Shown: positions 39,741 to 53,497, counted from the first letter of the stretch. The stretch: DNA of 64,000 nt from Warburgia ugandensis (GCA_035236585.1 CP141126.1:10553001-10617000), one strand, 5' to 3'. Made by a program: numbers and translations. The notes: generated from the letters alone by a model not told the origin.

Positions 39741-39886
39741 CCTGTTAGATCCATAAAAAGTTAAAAACAGCCAGTCAAAAGAATGGTTAACTGCATGTCA
39801 CAAGAAAAAAAAAAAAGAGAGAGGAAAGATTGGTGAATAGGGCAATTCCATTATCAGAAAGTGGAGTGAGGATATCATTTCACTTA

Positions 39887-41165
39887 GGGGGGTTTATTTA
39901 ATGTCGTTTGTATGGCGTTTTTGAGATATCATGGCATATATCAAATGTGCACCTTATTTAACCGCGTTATCTGTGGCATATGTGAGATGTGCACCTTATT
40001 TAATCGCGTTATTTGTGGCATATGTTAGATGTGCACTTTATTTAACCGCATTATCTCTGGCATATCTAAGATATCGGTTTTATTTAACTTTTGTTATATT
40101 GATATGCTTGGTGTTATTTTAAATATGCCAAATGTAGATTCAAATGTATATTTGCTCCTCTTGTAGAGAGAGGAAAAAAAAAACTGCATTTTTTAGAGAG
40201 AGAGAGAGGGAAGAGGCCATTTTCAACTTTCTTTAGGGGGTTTGCATTCCTCCATGGGCATTGATGATGTGGACCACTTCATGGACGATTGTGATTATCT
40301 AATCCTAGGATCTTGTTTGTTGTTTGCCATTGATGATGGGGACCGCTTAATGGAAGGTCCAAATTTGCCGCATGGCCATTGATGATGGCGACTGCTTAAT
40401 GGAACTCGAATGTGCCACAAATGACATGCCATTAATCAGGCTGCTGGTCCCACCAGATGTACCACTCCATTTGGCAGAAATCAAACTAAAGTTGGAAATC
40501 CTCATTCTTGGTGTCTATGATAATATAACGAATCCAATGGCTAGAATTGTTTGATATGTGAGATTTTCTCCTCACAACTCGTCTAAGGTGGGGTCCAACA
40601 GATGAGTGGAATGGATCACCAAATTGTGAGCACTCCACTTGTACATTTAGCCGTTCGTTGTTCCTGCCATCTAGCAAGAGGAATGCTATGGAGCCCCACT
40701 TTTGAGTCCAACTGCCTTGGACGATCTAACCCATTCATCTGCTTGGCCCAATTTTGAATTATAAAACCCCACTTTTGGGCAATCCGACCATTCATCCACC
40801 ACCCTCTTCTGAGGGTATTAGAGATACAATTTTGCAGCATTAGGTGACACGCAAATGCATATACAACAAAGGTACCATAAAATCCCTGGGCCTTAGGAAT
40901 ATCATAACATAGATGAATGGCCCAGATCATTAATGAATATTAAAGTGCTAGTTGATATCATGACATATGCTAGAAATGTAGCTTATTTAACTGTGTTTAT
41001 ATCTGAGGCATATCTCAGATATCATAAAAAATATCACTAGAGATATCGTCAGACATATCATAGAACAAATATCACATATCTGAGATATCATACAAGATAT
41101 CATCGGACATATCACAGGAGACATGCCAACAAAATGCCAAACAGGTGCCGTTAAATAAACGCCCC
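39887..41165. mobile_element. PIF/Harbinger-like MITE, 1279 bp
   Basis: The left end GGGGGGTTTATTTAATGTCG and the right end (reverse complement GGGGCGTTTATTTAACGGCA) are inverted repeats of about 35 bp with mismatches. TTA flanks both sides (39884-39886 and 41166-41168), as in PIF/Harbinger TWA targets. Inside are a 42-bp tandem array and a weaker repeat of a GCCATTGATGATGG..GACCGCTTAATGGA unit (near 40257, 40328 and 40376). A single decayed frame across the array is repeat-derived. No transposase, so non-autonomous. Confidence 0.8.
39933..40095 (+). repeat. 42-bp tandem array near the left end of the PIF-like MITE
   Basis: Three good copies and one decayed copy of GGCATATGTGAGATGTGCAC plus CTTATTTAACCGCGTTATCTGT start at about 39933, 39975, 40017 and 40059. 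The CTTATTTAACCGC part echoes the element's own terminal GTTTATTTAACGGC, so the array probably arose from terminal sequence. The unit length is a multiple of three, which explains a spurious repeat-containing frame. Confidence 0.85.
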
Positions 41166-41168
41166 TTA

Positions 41169-44100
41169 GCCCTTTCTCCTAGCTTAGACACGGGCGAAAG
41201 AGACATGAAATGGCCGTCTTTCTGTTTGGGCTTGAATGAGATGAAGGTTTTACAGTCTGATCACGGTGGAGTACCAACTTTGTTATTCCAAGGACAAATA
41301 TACAGGACCTGTCTATCAAACCATCCCTGTTCGAGGATTCTGATGGTTGGAGTAGAATGGTACAAAAGAACTCATCATTTTCAGAACGCATTTCTGATCA
41401 ACTTGTCACTTAAACTATCTGGATCATTCTAGCTAAAATCCTTCCTGTTTTTGGACTTGTGGTTCTCAAAAGGCTTTAGAAATGTATGTAAAGGACCCAC
41501 CTTAAAACCTTTACGTAATAGACTTAACAGAAGTTGATTTATGGACTCGGTGGACTTTTATGCACTTCGATGTTAGGTTATAAACTTTGAAAGTGAGTGT
41601 TGTTAGAATGAAATGTCAATGACATTAGACTTAATCAAGCGTTGGTGACTATTAGCATGACACCAATTGCTGGACTAAGGTTGGTAAGGTAGGTATCAAC
41701 ATCCTAATGCTTGGTGGCCTCTTCTTGATAGCCATAAGGTAGGACTCTTGCCTAACTCTTTAACGTGATCAATCTTTTCAATCTATAGTTGTATTAAATA
41801 ATTTGAACCCATTACTTAGACACAAATCATACAGCAGCACATCAAAGTAAATGAGGACACATGGCCAGTCGTCAAGCTAACAGCTAACCTTCCATAGCCG
41901 AAATGGCTGATCTCGGGCTTCCGCTATATGGATCTTTCTCCAACCAGAGAATCGAAGCTAATGAAAATTTGTCTTGTTTAAGGACAAATCACCAACAAAA
42001 TAGGATTCCAGACATCAATTTTGGAGAGGAATCGATCAGCGTCATAAGACTTGGGCATAAGTTGCACCTGCCCGGTTTTTTGAAAAGTTAGAATGTCTCT
42101 TTTTCTTTGACCATCAAATTAGGAATTTCACCTTCACAAGATAATCAGAAGATCAAAACCAGTAGTACTTCACAGCTGTACTTCCTTAAAGGCCTGAAAG
42201 CACTACCGAACCCAAGCTTTGAAGTTTGACGAGAGTGGGAGAGGAATGATTACAAAAAAGAAAAGAAGGGAGAATTATCCTTACTACAAATGCCAAACAA
42301 GGTGCAGCAGCGCAGCATGATAAAACCCGTCCGCGGAATGCCGTACACGTTAATGGATGTCTTAATCGAACCACGATTTAGTGACAAGCATACCGTTAGA
42401 AAAGGACTCTCTCTCTGCACGCTGCTGTGTGGGTTTAGGCAGCGTTGGTAAGAAATGAACATATAAAAGAGGCAGCCTCGGTGCACGGAACTCCTACATA
42501 TGCAGGATCAGGAAAAGAAGCGGATCACAAAGGTCAATAGTACACAGCTTTATCTTGAGATAAATCGCCTTGTTCATTGCATGGTTGAGACTAAAACTGG
42601 TGATTTTGTTATAAGACTGCTGACTTGATGGTCTATAGATAAAATTTCAATTTATACATCCGGTCCAGATAACATTCTCCTCTTATTTACTATTACTATT
42701 TAGGAAAAGATGTTATCAATGACACACCATTGAGTATTATTAGGTTATCCACCTACATTTTGACCAAAACTTGAATTGTTTCATTCCATTTGATGCCACG
42801 AGCAAGTCATGTAGAATTTCCCTTGAGGATTTGTTAGACCCCTACTGTGGATATTGTTCCCAGGTGCAAAAGCAAACAGGGAAGTTTATTGGTTGGTGTA
42901 TGAGAATTTTATACGCATATATTCTTCGCATCAAGGAAATCTAATTGGCTTCTCCTCACCAATCGAAATTAAAAAAGAAACAGGGACAATGAATGAAAAC
43001 AGGATATGAGAGTACTAAGTGATTTCCGTAGTCTTGTACGGTGGGAAGCAAGAAGAGAGAGTCTGCAGAGAGCAGATAAGGATTGGACGAGAGGTGACGT
43101 ACGCGAGACATGGCCATAGGACAAGGTCGCTTTTCTGTGTCTTTCTTGCTGTTTCCCTAATGGAGAGTCACCTAACTCGTGCAAGTAGTGTATGTGCCAC
43201 TATACATTTGGTTAAATTTGGCACGAAATGAAGTGGGCATATGGACCAAAACTAGAGCACTTAACATGCAAGTACTAGAGCAATAATAAGAACAAAATCA
43301 AGAACAAACTACTATAAAAAGATGTAAGGCATAAAAACTACTGACTAAAAACTAGCATAGTCCACGTGGCACAAAAACAATAAGTAAAGGGGAAAAGCTC
43401 GGCCGATTCTGAGTCTAGTTATTGGTAGGAAGTTTCCATCCGAGAAAGCCTCAACCAAGTCGGTATGTCTTAGCCAAATCATAATTATTGAACCAAAACT
43501 AGCAAAAAGCATGCCCAGTATTAGGCACTTGGTGAGCTATGTTCTTGTTTCAAGCTGTCTCGTTCTCAATGAGTTCACTTGTATATTGTTTTTTTTTGTG
43601 GGGGGGGGGACGGTATTACTTGTACATTGTTCTGAAGGTATATTATAGAAAATATTAACACGCTTAAATCTTGATAAATGAATAGCATCAAGATAAAAAA
43701 ATTCTCATTAGAAAGCTGTGCTTTTCTCAAATATTCTTGATAAATGAATATGATATGGGAGCCTAACATTTGTAGTTTTCATGACTTCAGATATCATCAA
43801 CATATTTTTTGTATTATATTATGAAAAACCCATGTTTTCCCCAAGTTACTTTCATATTTTGTCTCTTCTTGCTTTATCTTACAAGTGTGTCCTCTGTGCA
43901 AAATTTTGGAAATCCATTACCTTATAATTTTTTCTGAAAGAATGGTAGAGATGTAAAAGATAAGAGAAAAGTATATATGAATAAAAGGATGGACGCCAGG
44001 TTACTAACGATTAAGTTATACTTAGAAACTCAATGTGGTGGGTTCAACTAAGCGAAGTTCTGCAAGAGGGCGCACAAGATCTCTTACTCTTACTTTCGTG

Positions 44101-45609
44101 ATGGGATGAAAGAAGAAAAAGTGAAAAGACTACGTCGCATTAGCTTTTATGGCTACGAGAATAGTTACACAGGTACGAGAATAATTCGACAGGACAATGT
44201 CAAGAATACTTCGGCAAGCCAATGTGAAAATAAAAAAAATTAAAAATTCGGGAGAGGCATATGCTTATGTAATTTTATTGGTTCACAAGAACAGTTCATA
44301 GTTCAGATTCGAGAATTATTCGACAATATAATGTCAAAATAAAATAAAAAAACTAAAATTTCGGGAAAAGCTTATGTTGGGTATGTCCATATAGTTATTA
44401 GATTAGGATCTTAATTCAGTTCCAATGTAATATTATTCAGAAAATTATTCAATTGCCGTGAGATTTACAAATTATACATGACAGTTTGACAAATTATTCA
44501 CGGAATGAGCATAAGAAGGGCCTCCCCTGTGCTTAGGTCATCTCATGGGTTACAGATTATCCACACTTCAATAACTATATGTTTAATTTAAAGCGTGAGA
44601 GTGTTTTGCAACAATAAGGACAATTTAATCAACCTCGGGCCCGGTTGACAGGAGGATAGCACCTATGGTTTTATTGAACAACTTTATCAATGCTCTTAGG
44701 CTACCAATAACAAGGAATGGGAAGGAGTCTCTCACTTGGTGTGACCAAGGTTCAAAACTGTGCACGGGTGTGAGTATGTTTGCCATTCAGCGGAAAAAAA
44801 AGAAGAAGCTGCCCCTAGTTTGGTATCCCCGTTCCAGAAAGCGGCAAGGATTAACATTATGAACACTAACAATTATAATTCATTCGGGTTGCCACCGATA
44901 GGTCAACCTCAAGTGCTGCAAACTGTTCAATCAGTGTCTCATATATATCATCTCAACTGAGTGCTGATCTTCATTGTCCAATCAATGCATGGTTCAATCC
45001 AACTGTGCCACAGACCAGAAAAGTCAGAGACTCATGAATAATATTTATCATTTGAGTGGCTGAGTTTATTTTATGATCTAGTCTTTAATTTTTATTTTAC
45101 CAAGAATCCAGATGATATTATTGGTCACCCTCTCAGGACGATCTGATACACGAAGCTTCTAAGCTGTTGCAAAATCAAAGGAGTGGCCTGCTGCTTGGAG
45201 TTGAAGATCTATCATAATTTGTGTCTGTACACGAATATTTGACTGCAAGAACCATGTTCTTAGCTCATGTTTTCGAAAGGTTAGGGGTATGCTCGTGATT
45301 TTATTAGAACGTGCACTTTACAGTTTTCCCTTGGCTAGTGCCACCGTCTTTACCATAGTGTTACCCACAAGAGCTGTAGCTGTCTCTTATTTAATTAATT
45401 CCAAAAAGTAAATGGATTTCCACCCTGCCTTTACCATAGTGTCTGCTAGCTAAGTATGGTACCATTTGTAGTATATAAAATCTCATTGGTCCGAGCTCCA
45501 TCCCAGCCATCCACTTTGCACCTTCTCCGAAAGAAAATCTTTACTTTCGTACAAAAGACGCCAAAGAATATTAGTCAATAAAGTATTCTAAAACGCACGC
45601 CTTGCTCTT
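41169..45609. other. Intergenic, no gene recognised
   Basis: No gene seen. Two diverged direct repeats lie at 44178-44275 and 44310-44380 (GAGAATAATTCGACA ... AATGTCAA ... TTCGGGA ... GCTTATG). A run of ten or more G lies near 43600. The last few hundred bases are the ALMT promoter region. Confidence 0.55.
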
Positions 45610-45617
45610 TATAAATA
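45610..45617 (+). promoter_or_regulatory. TATA box of the ALMT gene
   Basis: TATAAATA, followed at about 30 bases by pyrimidine-rich initiator-type sequence. It would give a leader of about 200 nt before the start codon at 45842. Confidence 0.75.
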
Positions 45618-45841
45618 GCTCCCAGTTCTCTAGGCAACTTATTTCATCTTTCTTCTTATTCTCCATTTCTCACTTACTCTCTCCAAAGAGACCCCATTTG
45701 AGTACTTCCCAAACCTATTTTTGTTCCAGTCTTTGAAGCCTTCCTCCCTCTGTAACAACAAGCAACAGAGAGACACCTTTGGAGTTACTTCGTACCACCA
45801 TTTTTTGTTACAATTTCATACAAGTTCTCCATCTCCTCGAC

Positions 45842-48199
45842 ATGGAAAGTGGAGCAGGCAATGATGAGAAAATGGGATTTTTGTCTAAACAATGGGAGAA
45901 GGTCAAGAGAAAGACATGCAAGGTGGTGAAGAAAGTGAAAAAAATAGGAGAAGATGATCCAAGAAGGATAATTCATTCTCTCAAAGTGGGATTGGCCCTC
46001 ACCTTGGTTTCTCTCTTCTACTATTTTAGACCACTCTACAATGGCTTCGGTGTCGCCACTATCTGGGCTGTTTTAACAGTTGTCGTTGTGTTCGAGTATT
46101 CCGTAGGTGAGTGCTAGACTAGTGGTCCACATTTCAATTTGGAAGATAATTATTGCCTCCCCTTGTTGATATTTACACCCTTCTTAGGAAAAACGTCAAT
46201 ACCTAACGAGATCCGGAAATATTTCAGGTGCAACACTTGGGAAAGGACTAAATAGAGCATTCGCCACATTAACAGCGGGAGTTCTAGCCGTAGGAGCCCA
46301 TGAACTAGCAAGCCTCTCTGGAGCTAAAGGAGAACCTGTAATTCTTGGAGCTTTTGTCTTTATAGCAGGTATTATTCATGATTACTTCACACACACAACA
46401 CACACACACACACACACACTCTCTCTCTCTCTGTTATATTTTGATATGAATGATTTTGGATTTGGTGGTGTTGCAGCGGCCATAGCGACATTTGTTCGCT
46501 TCTTTCCAAAGATCAAGGCAAGATACGATTATGGGATGGTCATATTTATACTGACATTCAGCCTTGTAGCTGTGTCAGGATATCGTGTGGATGAGCTGAT
46601 AGAACTTGCCCACCAACGATTATCAACGGTAGCCATTGGCAGCTTTACATGCGTTTTCGTCTCCATCATCGTTTGCCCAGTTTGGGCTGGCGAAGATCTC
46701 CATCGACTGGTTGCACTTAACATTGAAAAGCTTGCGAACTTCTTAGAAGGTACTAAGCACAGAAAAAGAGGAAAAAAACAAAAAACACGGTTTCTCTGTT
46801 CTTCCTTGTGGAGTCTAATGCTTAGAAAATTTGCAGGATTCCCAGTTGAGTATTTCAAGGAAGAGGAAATAGAAGAGAATGCTGCGGATGGTTCTAAGGA
46901 CAAGAATTGGCTCCAAGGATACAAAGGCGTGCTCAATTCAAAGAGCTCCGAGGATTCTTTGGTGAGTCATCAGTAATTCTTAAAATAATTACCATCCAAA
47001 AGAGAGCCATCTTCTTTCAATGTGGTCAAGTTAGTGAGGATATTTTCGTACTGAAGCTTGAGACAGGGTGCCTTTCTTACACTTCGTTGACATATGCATC
47101 TCGCCGGGTTGGCTCACTGCGCTTTTCACTGCCTTTTTAGATCAAAATATCGCTGTATTTTACCTCAATGGCCGACCAAGATCGGCTAATTTTTATAAAT
47201 TTTTTCTTGTCTCTAGTGGTTAGGGAATGCCACTAGATTTATACGTTTGACAAATTAACCCTGAATATGATAAAATGATTAATATCCTCATTCATAGGTA
47301 AATTCATCTATCAGGCTACCAATCTATTTTTTAGCGTGTGATAAAAGATGGATTACACTTAAAAGATGATTTAGACATGGTGAAATGTCGGATGGATGTG
47401 TTTTGGGCACTACTCATGTTAATCATTTCATTCATTTTTGCAGGCTAATTTTGCAAGATGGGAGCCGGCCCATGGACGTTTCCGGTTTCGCCATCCGTGG
47501 GACCATTATCTGAAGATCGGATCGTTGACTCGCCAATGTGCTTACTATGTGGAGGGTCTTAACTGCTGTCTCAGCTCACAGAAAGAGGTACCAAGAGAAC
47601 TGTTCTACCAACATACCACTGTTTCAGAGAAAATTAGTATAAGTTGGTCCTTTATGCATGAATTATTAAATTAGTTATCTTCCTGCCGTGTTGCTACTAC
47701 GCTTCAGGTACCGGCAGGATTCCGGCAACAAATTCAGGCAGTGTGTACCAAGATGAGTTTGGAATGTGGCAAGGCATTGTCGGAATTAGCATCATCGATT
47801 CGAACAATGACAAAACCAATGCCAGCCCTTCATCGTGTAGAGGCTGCAAAAACCGCTGCTGTCCATCTGAAAACTTTCCTAAAAACCTACTTCTCTGACA
47901 ATACCGCTGTCTTAGAGATCCTACCAGCAGTCACCGTTGTATCTCTACTCATTGAGATCGTGGCTCACACCGAGAAGATTGTGGCATCCGTCGATAAGCT
48001 CGCCAGCACCTTGAAATTCAAGGACCCCTCCGTACCAATAGAGAGAACACCATCGCTCCTTCACCGATCTACTGTCATACCAGTTTCGGACACTGATAGT
48101 CCTCCTCCTGTTGTTATTACTGTTTATGAGACTACACCGGATTCACCGGAAATTGCTAAAGCTGATGAAATAACAAAGAAACGAGAAGTGGAAGCGTAA
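45842..48199 (+). CDS. Aluminium-activated malate transporter (ALMT family anion channel)
   Basis: Six exons give a 479-residue protein: 45842-46106, 46228-46368, 46477-46749, 46837-46961, 47444-47587, 47708-48199. All introns are GT-AG with matching phases. The start is the first ATG after the TATA box; the frame is open upstream but has no earlier ATG. The N-terminal half has the family's membrane helices, with typical blocks [20 protein letters not shown] and [14 protein letters not shown] across exons 1-2, and [16 protein letters not shown]. The cytosolic half has the diagnostic WEP motif at residues 274-276 ([14 protein letters not shown]). ALMT proteins are anion channels carrying malate and related anions across the plasma membrane or tonoplast, in aluminium resistance, guard-cell movement and pH or ion balance. 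Length and the short tail suggest a clade like ALMT1/2/7/8/10, but paralogue and membrane cannot be settled. The gene looks intact. Confidence 0.94.
46391..46433. repeat. (CA)n/(CT)n microsatellite in ALMT intron 2
   Basis: A CA run followed directly by a CT run fills much of the 108-bp second intron. The CT part lies just before the acceptor and may serve as polypyrimidine tract. Confidence 0.9.
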
Positions 48200-51100
48200 A
48201 TATTTTGTACATGTTACGTCACCAACTGCTCAACCTTGTAATTCTAGACTCAGGGTTGAGCATCATATTTTGATATGCTTCTTGGACAAGATTGTTATGT
48301 TTAAGGTGAGATAGGGCAGGGCCTCATGGATGTGCGGCCTTTGATAGACCAAGGCAGGCTGCCCATGGGGCTTTTTATATATGTTCGTGAGGCTGCCTTA
48401 ACCTGATACTACATCCTTACCGATATATAATTTTCATCTGTAAATGAATTTACTTAGATGAACTAGTTTTGGAACAAGCTTGTTATGATTCCAAGTGAAG
48501 TGAAAGTCTCGCTTCCTTTGTATTTTCATTTTACGTCATTGGCTTCAACCCGATGCATGCAAGTACCATAAATGAGAAATCTGGACCAGTGAAGCCAAGC
48601 TTCATTTTGAAGATTCTTTATAGCTTGAAAATAAGTTTGAGTCTACAATCATGAGCACATATATGGAGGACCTTTATAAATTGAATTTGGCTTGTAGTCT
48701 TCTCGTCAAAAGAAACGAGGTTATCTGCCGTTTATTTGAAATCTTTGCAAAATCCTGACGTGTCGGTCAGGATCCTCCGGTCGGATAAGTTACGGTCTTT
48801 GACATGTGGACCAGCTTGGGGGACAATTGAAACTTACCTGTAGCGAATACAACACTAGAAATAAATGATCAGAATCGAGCATTTTGCAAATTAGAAAGAT
48901 CTACATCAGCTCGATTTTGGTCAGTTGTAGCTTATCTAAGATAGGAGAATTTAATGGGGCCATTATGGGCTCATGCTAATCTAGAGGAGACCCAGCACTA
49001 TTTCATGTGATTCCGACCGTCCTGCGACAGATGGGAGCATCTTGTTTAAGTCCATATCATGCTCCATAAGCCTAGCTGTTCGCTTTCGCAGTTTATTTGC
49101 TTTTCTTGGGTCTTCATTTTGTTTCTAATTTTCCATTATAAGGTTTCGTGAGATAGAACTTGCTTGATATGAACCTACAAGATGCCACTGGACACTAATA
49201 ATGAGTTAGAGAGAGTAATACCTCGAGGTACTAGGGCACATTAATAATGATAATATATTTCTTTCTTTCTTTCTTTTATCACAGGCCTACAACGATAAGA
49301 TGAGAATATTGCCCAGCAATCTGATCAGGCTAGGAACGTGGAGTCCACTAAAGGCCAAACAGATTAAGGGCAACGATATATAAATCCTTTTTCTACTTGG
49401 GCACCCCTTTTCTCTTCCTCTCTCTTTCTTATCAATGGTAGAAGAAGGCCCCAAATTAAAGACGCATTTTGCTATACGATTGGGGACCCCTCTGTGTATG
49501 GCCTATAAAGGCTTTGTATGATTCATTTTATTTATTGCACCAACAGATCGACCTATCCAGTGGAACAGAAAGAAAGAAAAGAAAAGATAAAAGAAAGAGA
49601 ACAAATATATTAATTTACGTTTTGAGTTTTCTTTTCTTTCAATGAAATAATGGGCAGGAAAACTCACAGCCCCACGGTCTAATCAAATAACACGTGGGTC
49701 TATGGCTGTCGGTCTACTTGGCTTCTTTCTTAGCAAGTTTACCCACTAAAATTTGTACTTGATGTTCTGATATTTTTTAAAATTAACTCCCTGGTGTCTG
49801 CTTTAGTTGTTCAGAGTTTTATGGTAAACGGAAAATAGGTTCAAAAACTAAGAACGATATAAGGCTAGAATCATCCAACGGATGTTTTTTGGATGCATGG
49901 CGCGCCTACAGAATGAATGGTCTGGATTGCAAAGAGAGTAGTTTTTAGCAGGCCATAATATCCTCTGAAATAACTTCAGAGCATCATGTAATTTCTTCTC
50001 AATTTGTTGAACACTTACGAAGTCACCAAATACTCTGGTAAAGGGAATGTCCGACGAGCATTTTGCAAATAAAATAGGCTTTTACCGCTGACACATTCAA
50101 GCTGACTCGCTCGAACAGCCTTTAAATTGACTTTAAGTAATAAAACTTGCAAACGAAGCAACGGTCAGAAAGCTGAAAAAAGAGCAGCAAAAACAGAGGC
50201 GCAAAGATGAAAGAGTTTTTATTTGGTTACACATCCCAAATTAAAATCTGAGAATTTGTACCTGCTGCTAAAAGTATTTGTGAGAGAGACAGCTCTTTGC
50301 TGATCGCAAACCAATTCATTTGCTGGTTCCTAATCTTGAGAGGCCATGCCACATGGTTCTTCCCTGCATGAACCTAAGAGACAGTTGCGCAGAGGTTTAA
50401 AACGGACAGGCGTAGGACGCTTGCAACAAGATATAAACATGAGATTTTGGGAGCATGTCCAACATAAGTTCGTAGATTCGCATATACTAGAAGACCAAGA
50501 AAGGTGTTATATATACTCAAATCTATCTCACGGGCAAATCCTTGGATTTACAAGCACGAAAGACAGAGAATTTCTCAATATTATGATAGGCGTCAAACTT
50601 AATTTTAGAAGCACATCATGTAATGGTTTAGACAATCAAACAAGTTTCGAGCATGAATCAAGCCATTGACCCCAATAATTAAACTGTCTATGGAAGGTCT
50701 TCACGCAATCCTACTGCATTCAATTGATGACCAGTGGAAAAGAGAAAATGGGAAAAATCAGCAAGAGGAGAGACACACTCCAGTATCCAAGATCTTTCGG
50801 AAACACGAATTCAACAAACAATTTTCATTGTTCAGTCTGAAGTTTAATGTAGTTTACTAAGAAAGGCATGATGCAGTTTGTTTTCGAAAGATGAAGCACA
50901 AGACTAAGGTTGTAAAAGACCCAACTTTTGCAAGTATGACAGATTATTCACTTTAACATGTTACATGCCATATGATTGTGTGGAATTTGATCTACTAATA
51001 CCTTTTTTATCTTCTAAAGTATCATAGCTACCACACGATCCAGCACTTACTGCTCTTGTCACTTGCTCTCCTTTTTCTCTTAAAAACTGGGAGTGGTCAC

Positions 51101-52115
51101 ATAAGTCCAAAAGCACATTCCTTACACTTAGATGCAGAGGTAAAATAGTGAGTCAGGGATGGATCCTACTCCACTCAAAGAGTATACTTTGGGACATGTC
51201 ATTATCTTGAAAGGAATATTCTCTGGTTTAAAAGATGAACTGCCTGAAAAGAGAACCAAAAGAAATTTCTCATGACCACTAATGCAAATTTGCCAACATC
51301 ATCCCTGCTATAACCCTTGAGCTAGACTGAGATCTTCATACCAACTCTAGCATATACAATAAAAAACACAGAGAGAGAGAGAGAGGAATAAGTTCCGTAC
51401 AGTGAAGATAGGTCACTGAATTGTTGTTGATTTTATTAGATATAAAGAAATGATAAGACACTCCTAACATTGATACTCACTTTGTTAACCACTTTTTTAT
51501 TAGATGTTTGATAATCCTTTAGAATCATAGCAACCATTGATAGCTAATCTTTTGATTAGACGTTGATAGCTTCTTAGAGAATTAGAACAGCAATTTAAAT
51601 CCAAGTTTCTATTGGACGTTGATGGTTTCTTTTACTTTTTATAATCTGATAAGAATACTTAAAAACTAATTATATTATAATTAATCAAAGAATTGAGTAA
51701 GTCTATTAAATCTGGGATGCAGGTGCCGAGTTCGCTAGATATAATAATGTCTAGGAAAGGGAAGCTTACTATTGAAATCAAAGTGACAAAATGGGTAGGC
51801 GCCTGCATGACTTCATGAAAGATTAAGATTCTAAGATGTACTTTTTATGTCTAGAGACTGTTTTGGGTTGTGACATGGACCCTGAAATAAACTATAATTT
51901 TCTCCAATTAGGAATGTCTGAAGCATTCCGAAAGGTGGATGATGCAGAAGCAGAACAGGATGCAATGCAGCTTTTCATCTGCTGGTCGCCTTATCGTCGA
52001 TCGTTCAATTTACTTATGCGCTTTGTGGCCTATCATGTCCTTCCCACTGTTGACTGTGATTGAATCGCATCGTGTGCTTCACGAATCGTCTGAGGGCCAT
52101 TCTTTTTAAAAACTG
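48200..52115. other. ALMT 3' flank and intergenic DNA, no gene recognised
   Basis: No gene, RNA gene or complete transposon recognised. Short frames near 50.3-50.9 and 51.8-52.1 kb lack motifs. Short GA and TTTC simple repeats occur near 51370 and 49258. Confidence 0.55.
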
Positions 52116-52128
52116 ATACGCACCGCCA

Positions 52129-52205
52129 TACTTTAGGCCATTGTGGCCCGCCCCTTCCCCGGACCCCGCATAGGCGGGAGCTTTGTGCACCGGGGCTGCC
52201 CTTTT
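52129..52205 (+). mobile_element. 5'-truncated Au-type SINE with 13-bp target-site duplication
   Basis: 77 bp of SINE 3' body (CCCCTTCCCCGGACCCCGCA, then GGGAGCTTTGTGCACCGGGG, then a CCCTTTT tail), flanked by perfect ATACGCACCGCCA at 52116-52128 and 52206-52218. The duplication shows it arrived already truncated and is relatively recent. Confidence 0.88.
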
Positions 52206-52454
52206 ATACGCACCGCCAAACAAAATGTTCTTCTACTACTTTTTCCTTTTCTTTTTAACGTCTTTTCCACTTTTTCTGTGTTTAAGTTCACGTCATAACT
52301 TAGATGGCGATCACATGCTAAAAGAGTATCTCTGTGTTATTATATACATATATACGCACTCCACTAAGGAAATGTAGTTAATTTGGTTTCATTAATATTT
52401 ATGCATAGTACCTAGCAGGTGCTATGCAATTTATGCACGCGATGCGTTTTCTTA

Positions 52455-52602
52455 TTGGTGCAACGGTAGAGTTGTTCTCGTGTGACCTTGACCTTGAGGT
52501 CATAGGTTCAAAATGCAAAAAAGACTGCATATCTTGACTCTTGTAGTCCACCCCTTCCCTGAACCCTGCATACACAAGAGTTTTGTGCATCGAGATATGC
52601 TT
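52455..52602 (+). mobile_element. Au-type SINE, near full length
   Basis: Box A-like TTGGTGCAACGGTAGAGTTG from 52455, box B-like GGTTCAAAATG at 52505, then the Au body: GTAGTCCACCCCTTCCCTGA, GAACCCTGCA and GAGTTTTGTGCATCG. The T-rich tail is degraded. No clear target-site duplication. Confidence 0.8.
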
Positions 52603-53497
52603 CTTCCTGTTACTTTCCTTCTTACGTCTTTGTGTCTATACAAACGAACACGCAAATACGTATATGTTTCCTTTTGACGAGTATGAGCCGACAGACGTGG
52701 GGATTTTACATATTTATTGATCAAATTAACCATTTATCCTTTATGCTTTGCATATGATGAGTAGTGCAGCTATTGAACCCGATCTAACGATAGCAAGCCT
52801 CTGATTTGTGAGTATCAATGGACCCTTGGAAAATGGAAAACAATATTCTATGTCAATCCAGAGAGCCTCACAAATCAACAGTTCAGGCCAGAAGAAGAAG
52901 AATTTTGGTGTACTGTCCATCGATGCACTTAGATAAATCAATTATTTGAATCACTTAGAAAGTCGGTTCCGCAAGGATCCTATGGGGGTTTTCTAGTTTC
53001 TCCATTTTCTATAGAAGAAGGCATAACGAAGGCACATCGATCTGCTGTTTCGACTACAAGAATAAACTCAGTGAAAAAGGTTTTGGGGCCTGCTGGGGCA
53101 GTGGCACAACGGTGGTTACGACATGTCCCAATTAAATAAGTCAGCAAGCCTCACTGTACCATTAATTCATACTATTCCTCTGGTTCTCCTTATCTTGTGT
53201 ATCTACTGATGTAAAAGTCATACCAAAAGGGAACAAGTAGAATTCAAGAAATTTTGCTTCTAAATTGCTACACGTGGACGGTTGGAGCTCTTCATAAGTA
53301 ACGGTTTAAATTCAACAAAGGAAAATGCCATTCCTAGATGCTACTCCTCCCTTTTGACATGGTTTTTACCACAATATAGTAGATATCGAAGATTAGGCTA
53401 GTGAGATAAACGGTATAGACCAATGATACAGTGGGGCCCAGTATACAAAACTGAGTTGCACGCTGCTTACATACAGCATTCCTCGTACTTCATAAGA
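52603..53497. other. Intergenic, no gene recognised
   Basis: A GGCAGTGGCACAACGGTGGT stretch near 53098 could be the head of a decayed SINE. Nothing else is recognisable. Confidence 0.5.

Noticed and set aside
39931-40122. 63-residue frame with 14-residue repeats
   Set aside because: It is the translation of the 42-bp tandem array in a MITE; the unit length is a multiple of three by chance.
45779-45841. Upstream extension of the ALMT frame
   Set aside because: The extension has no ATG (it opens at TTG) and is not family-like; 45842 is the first ATG.
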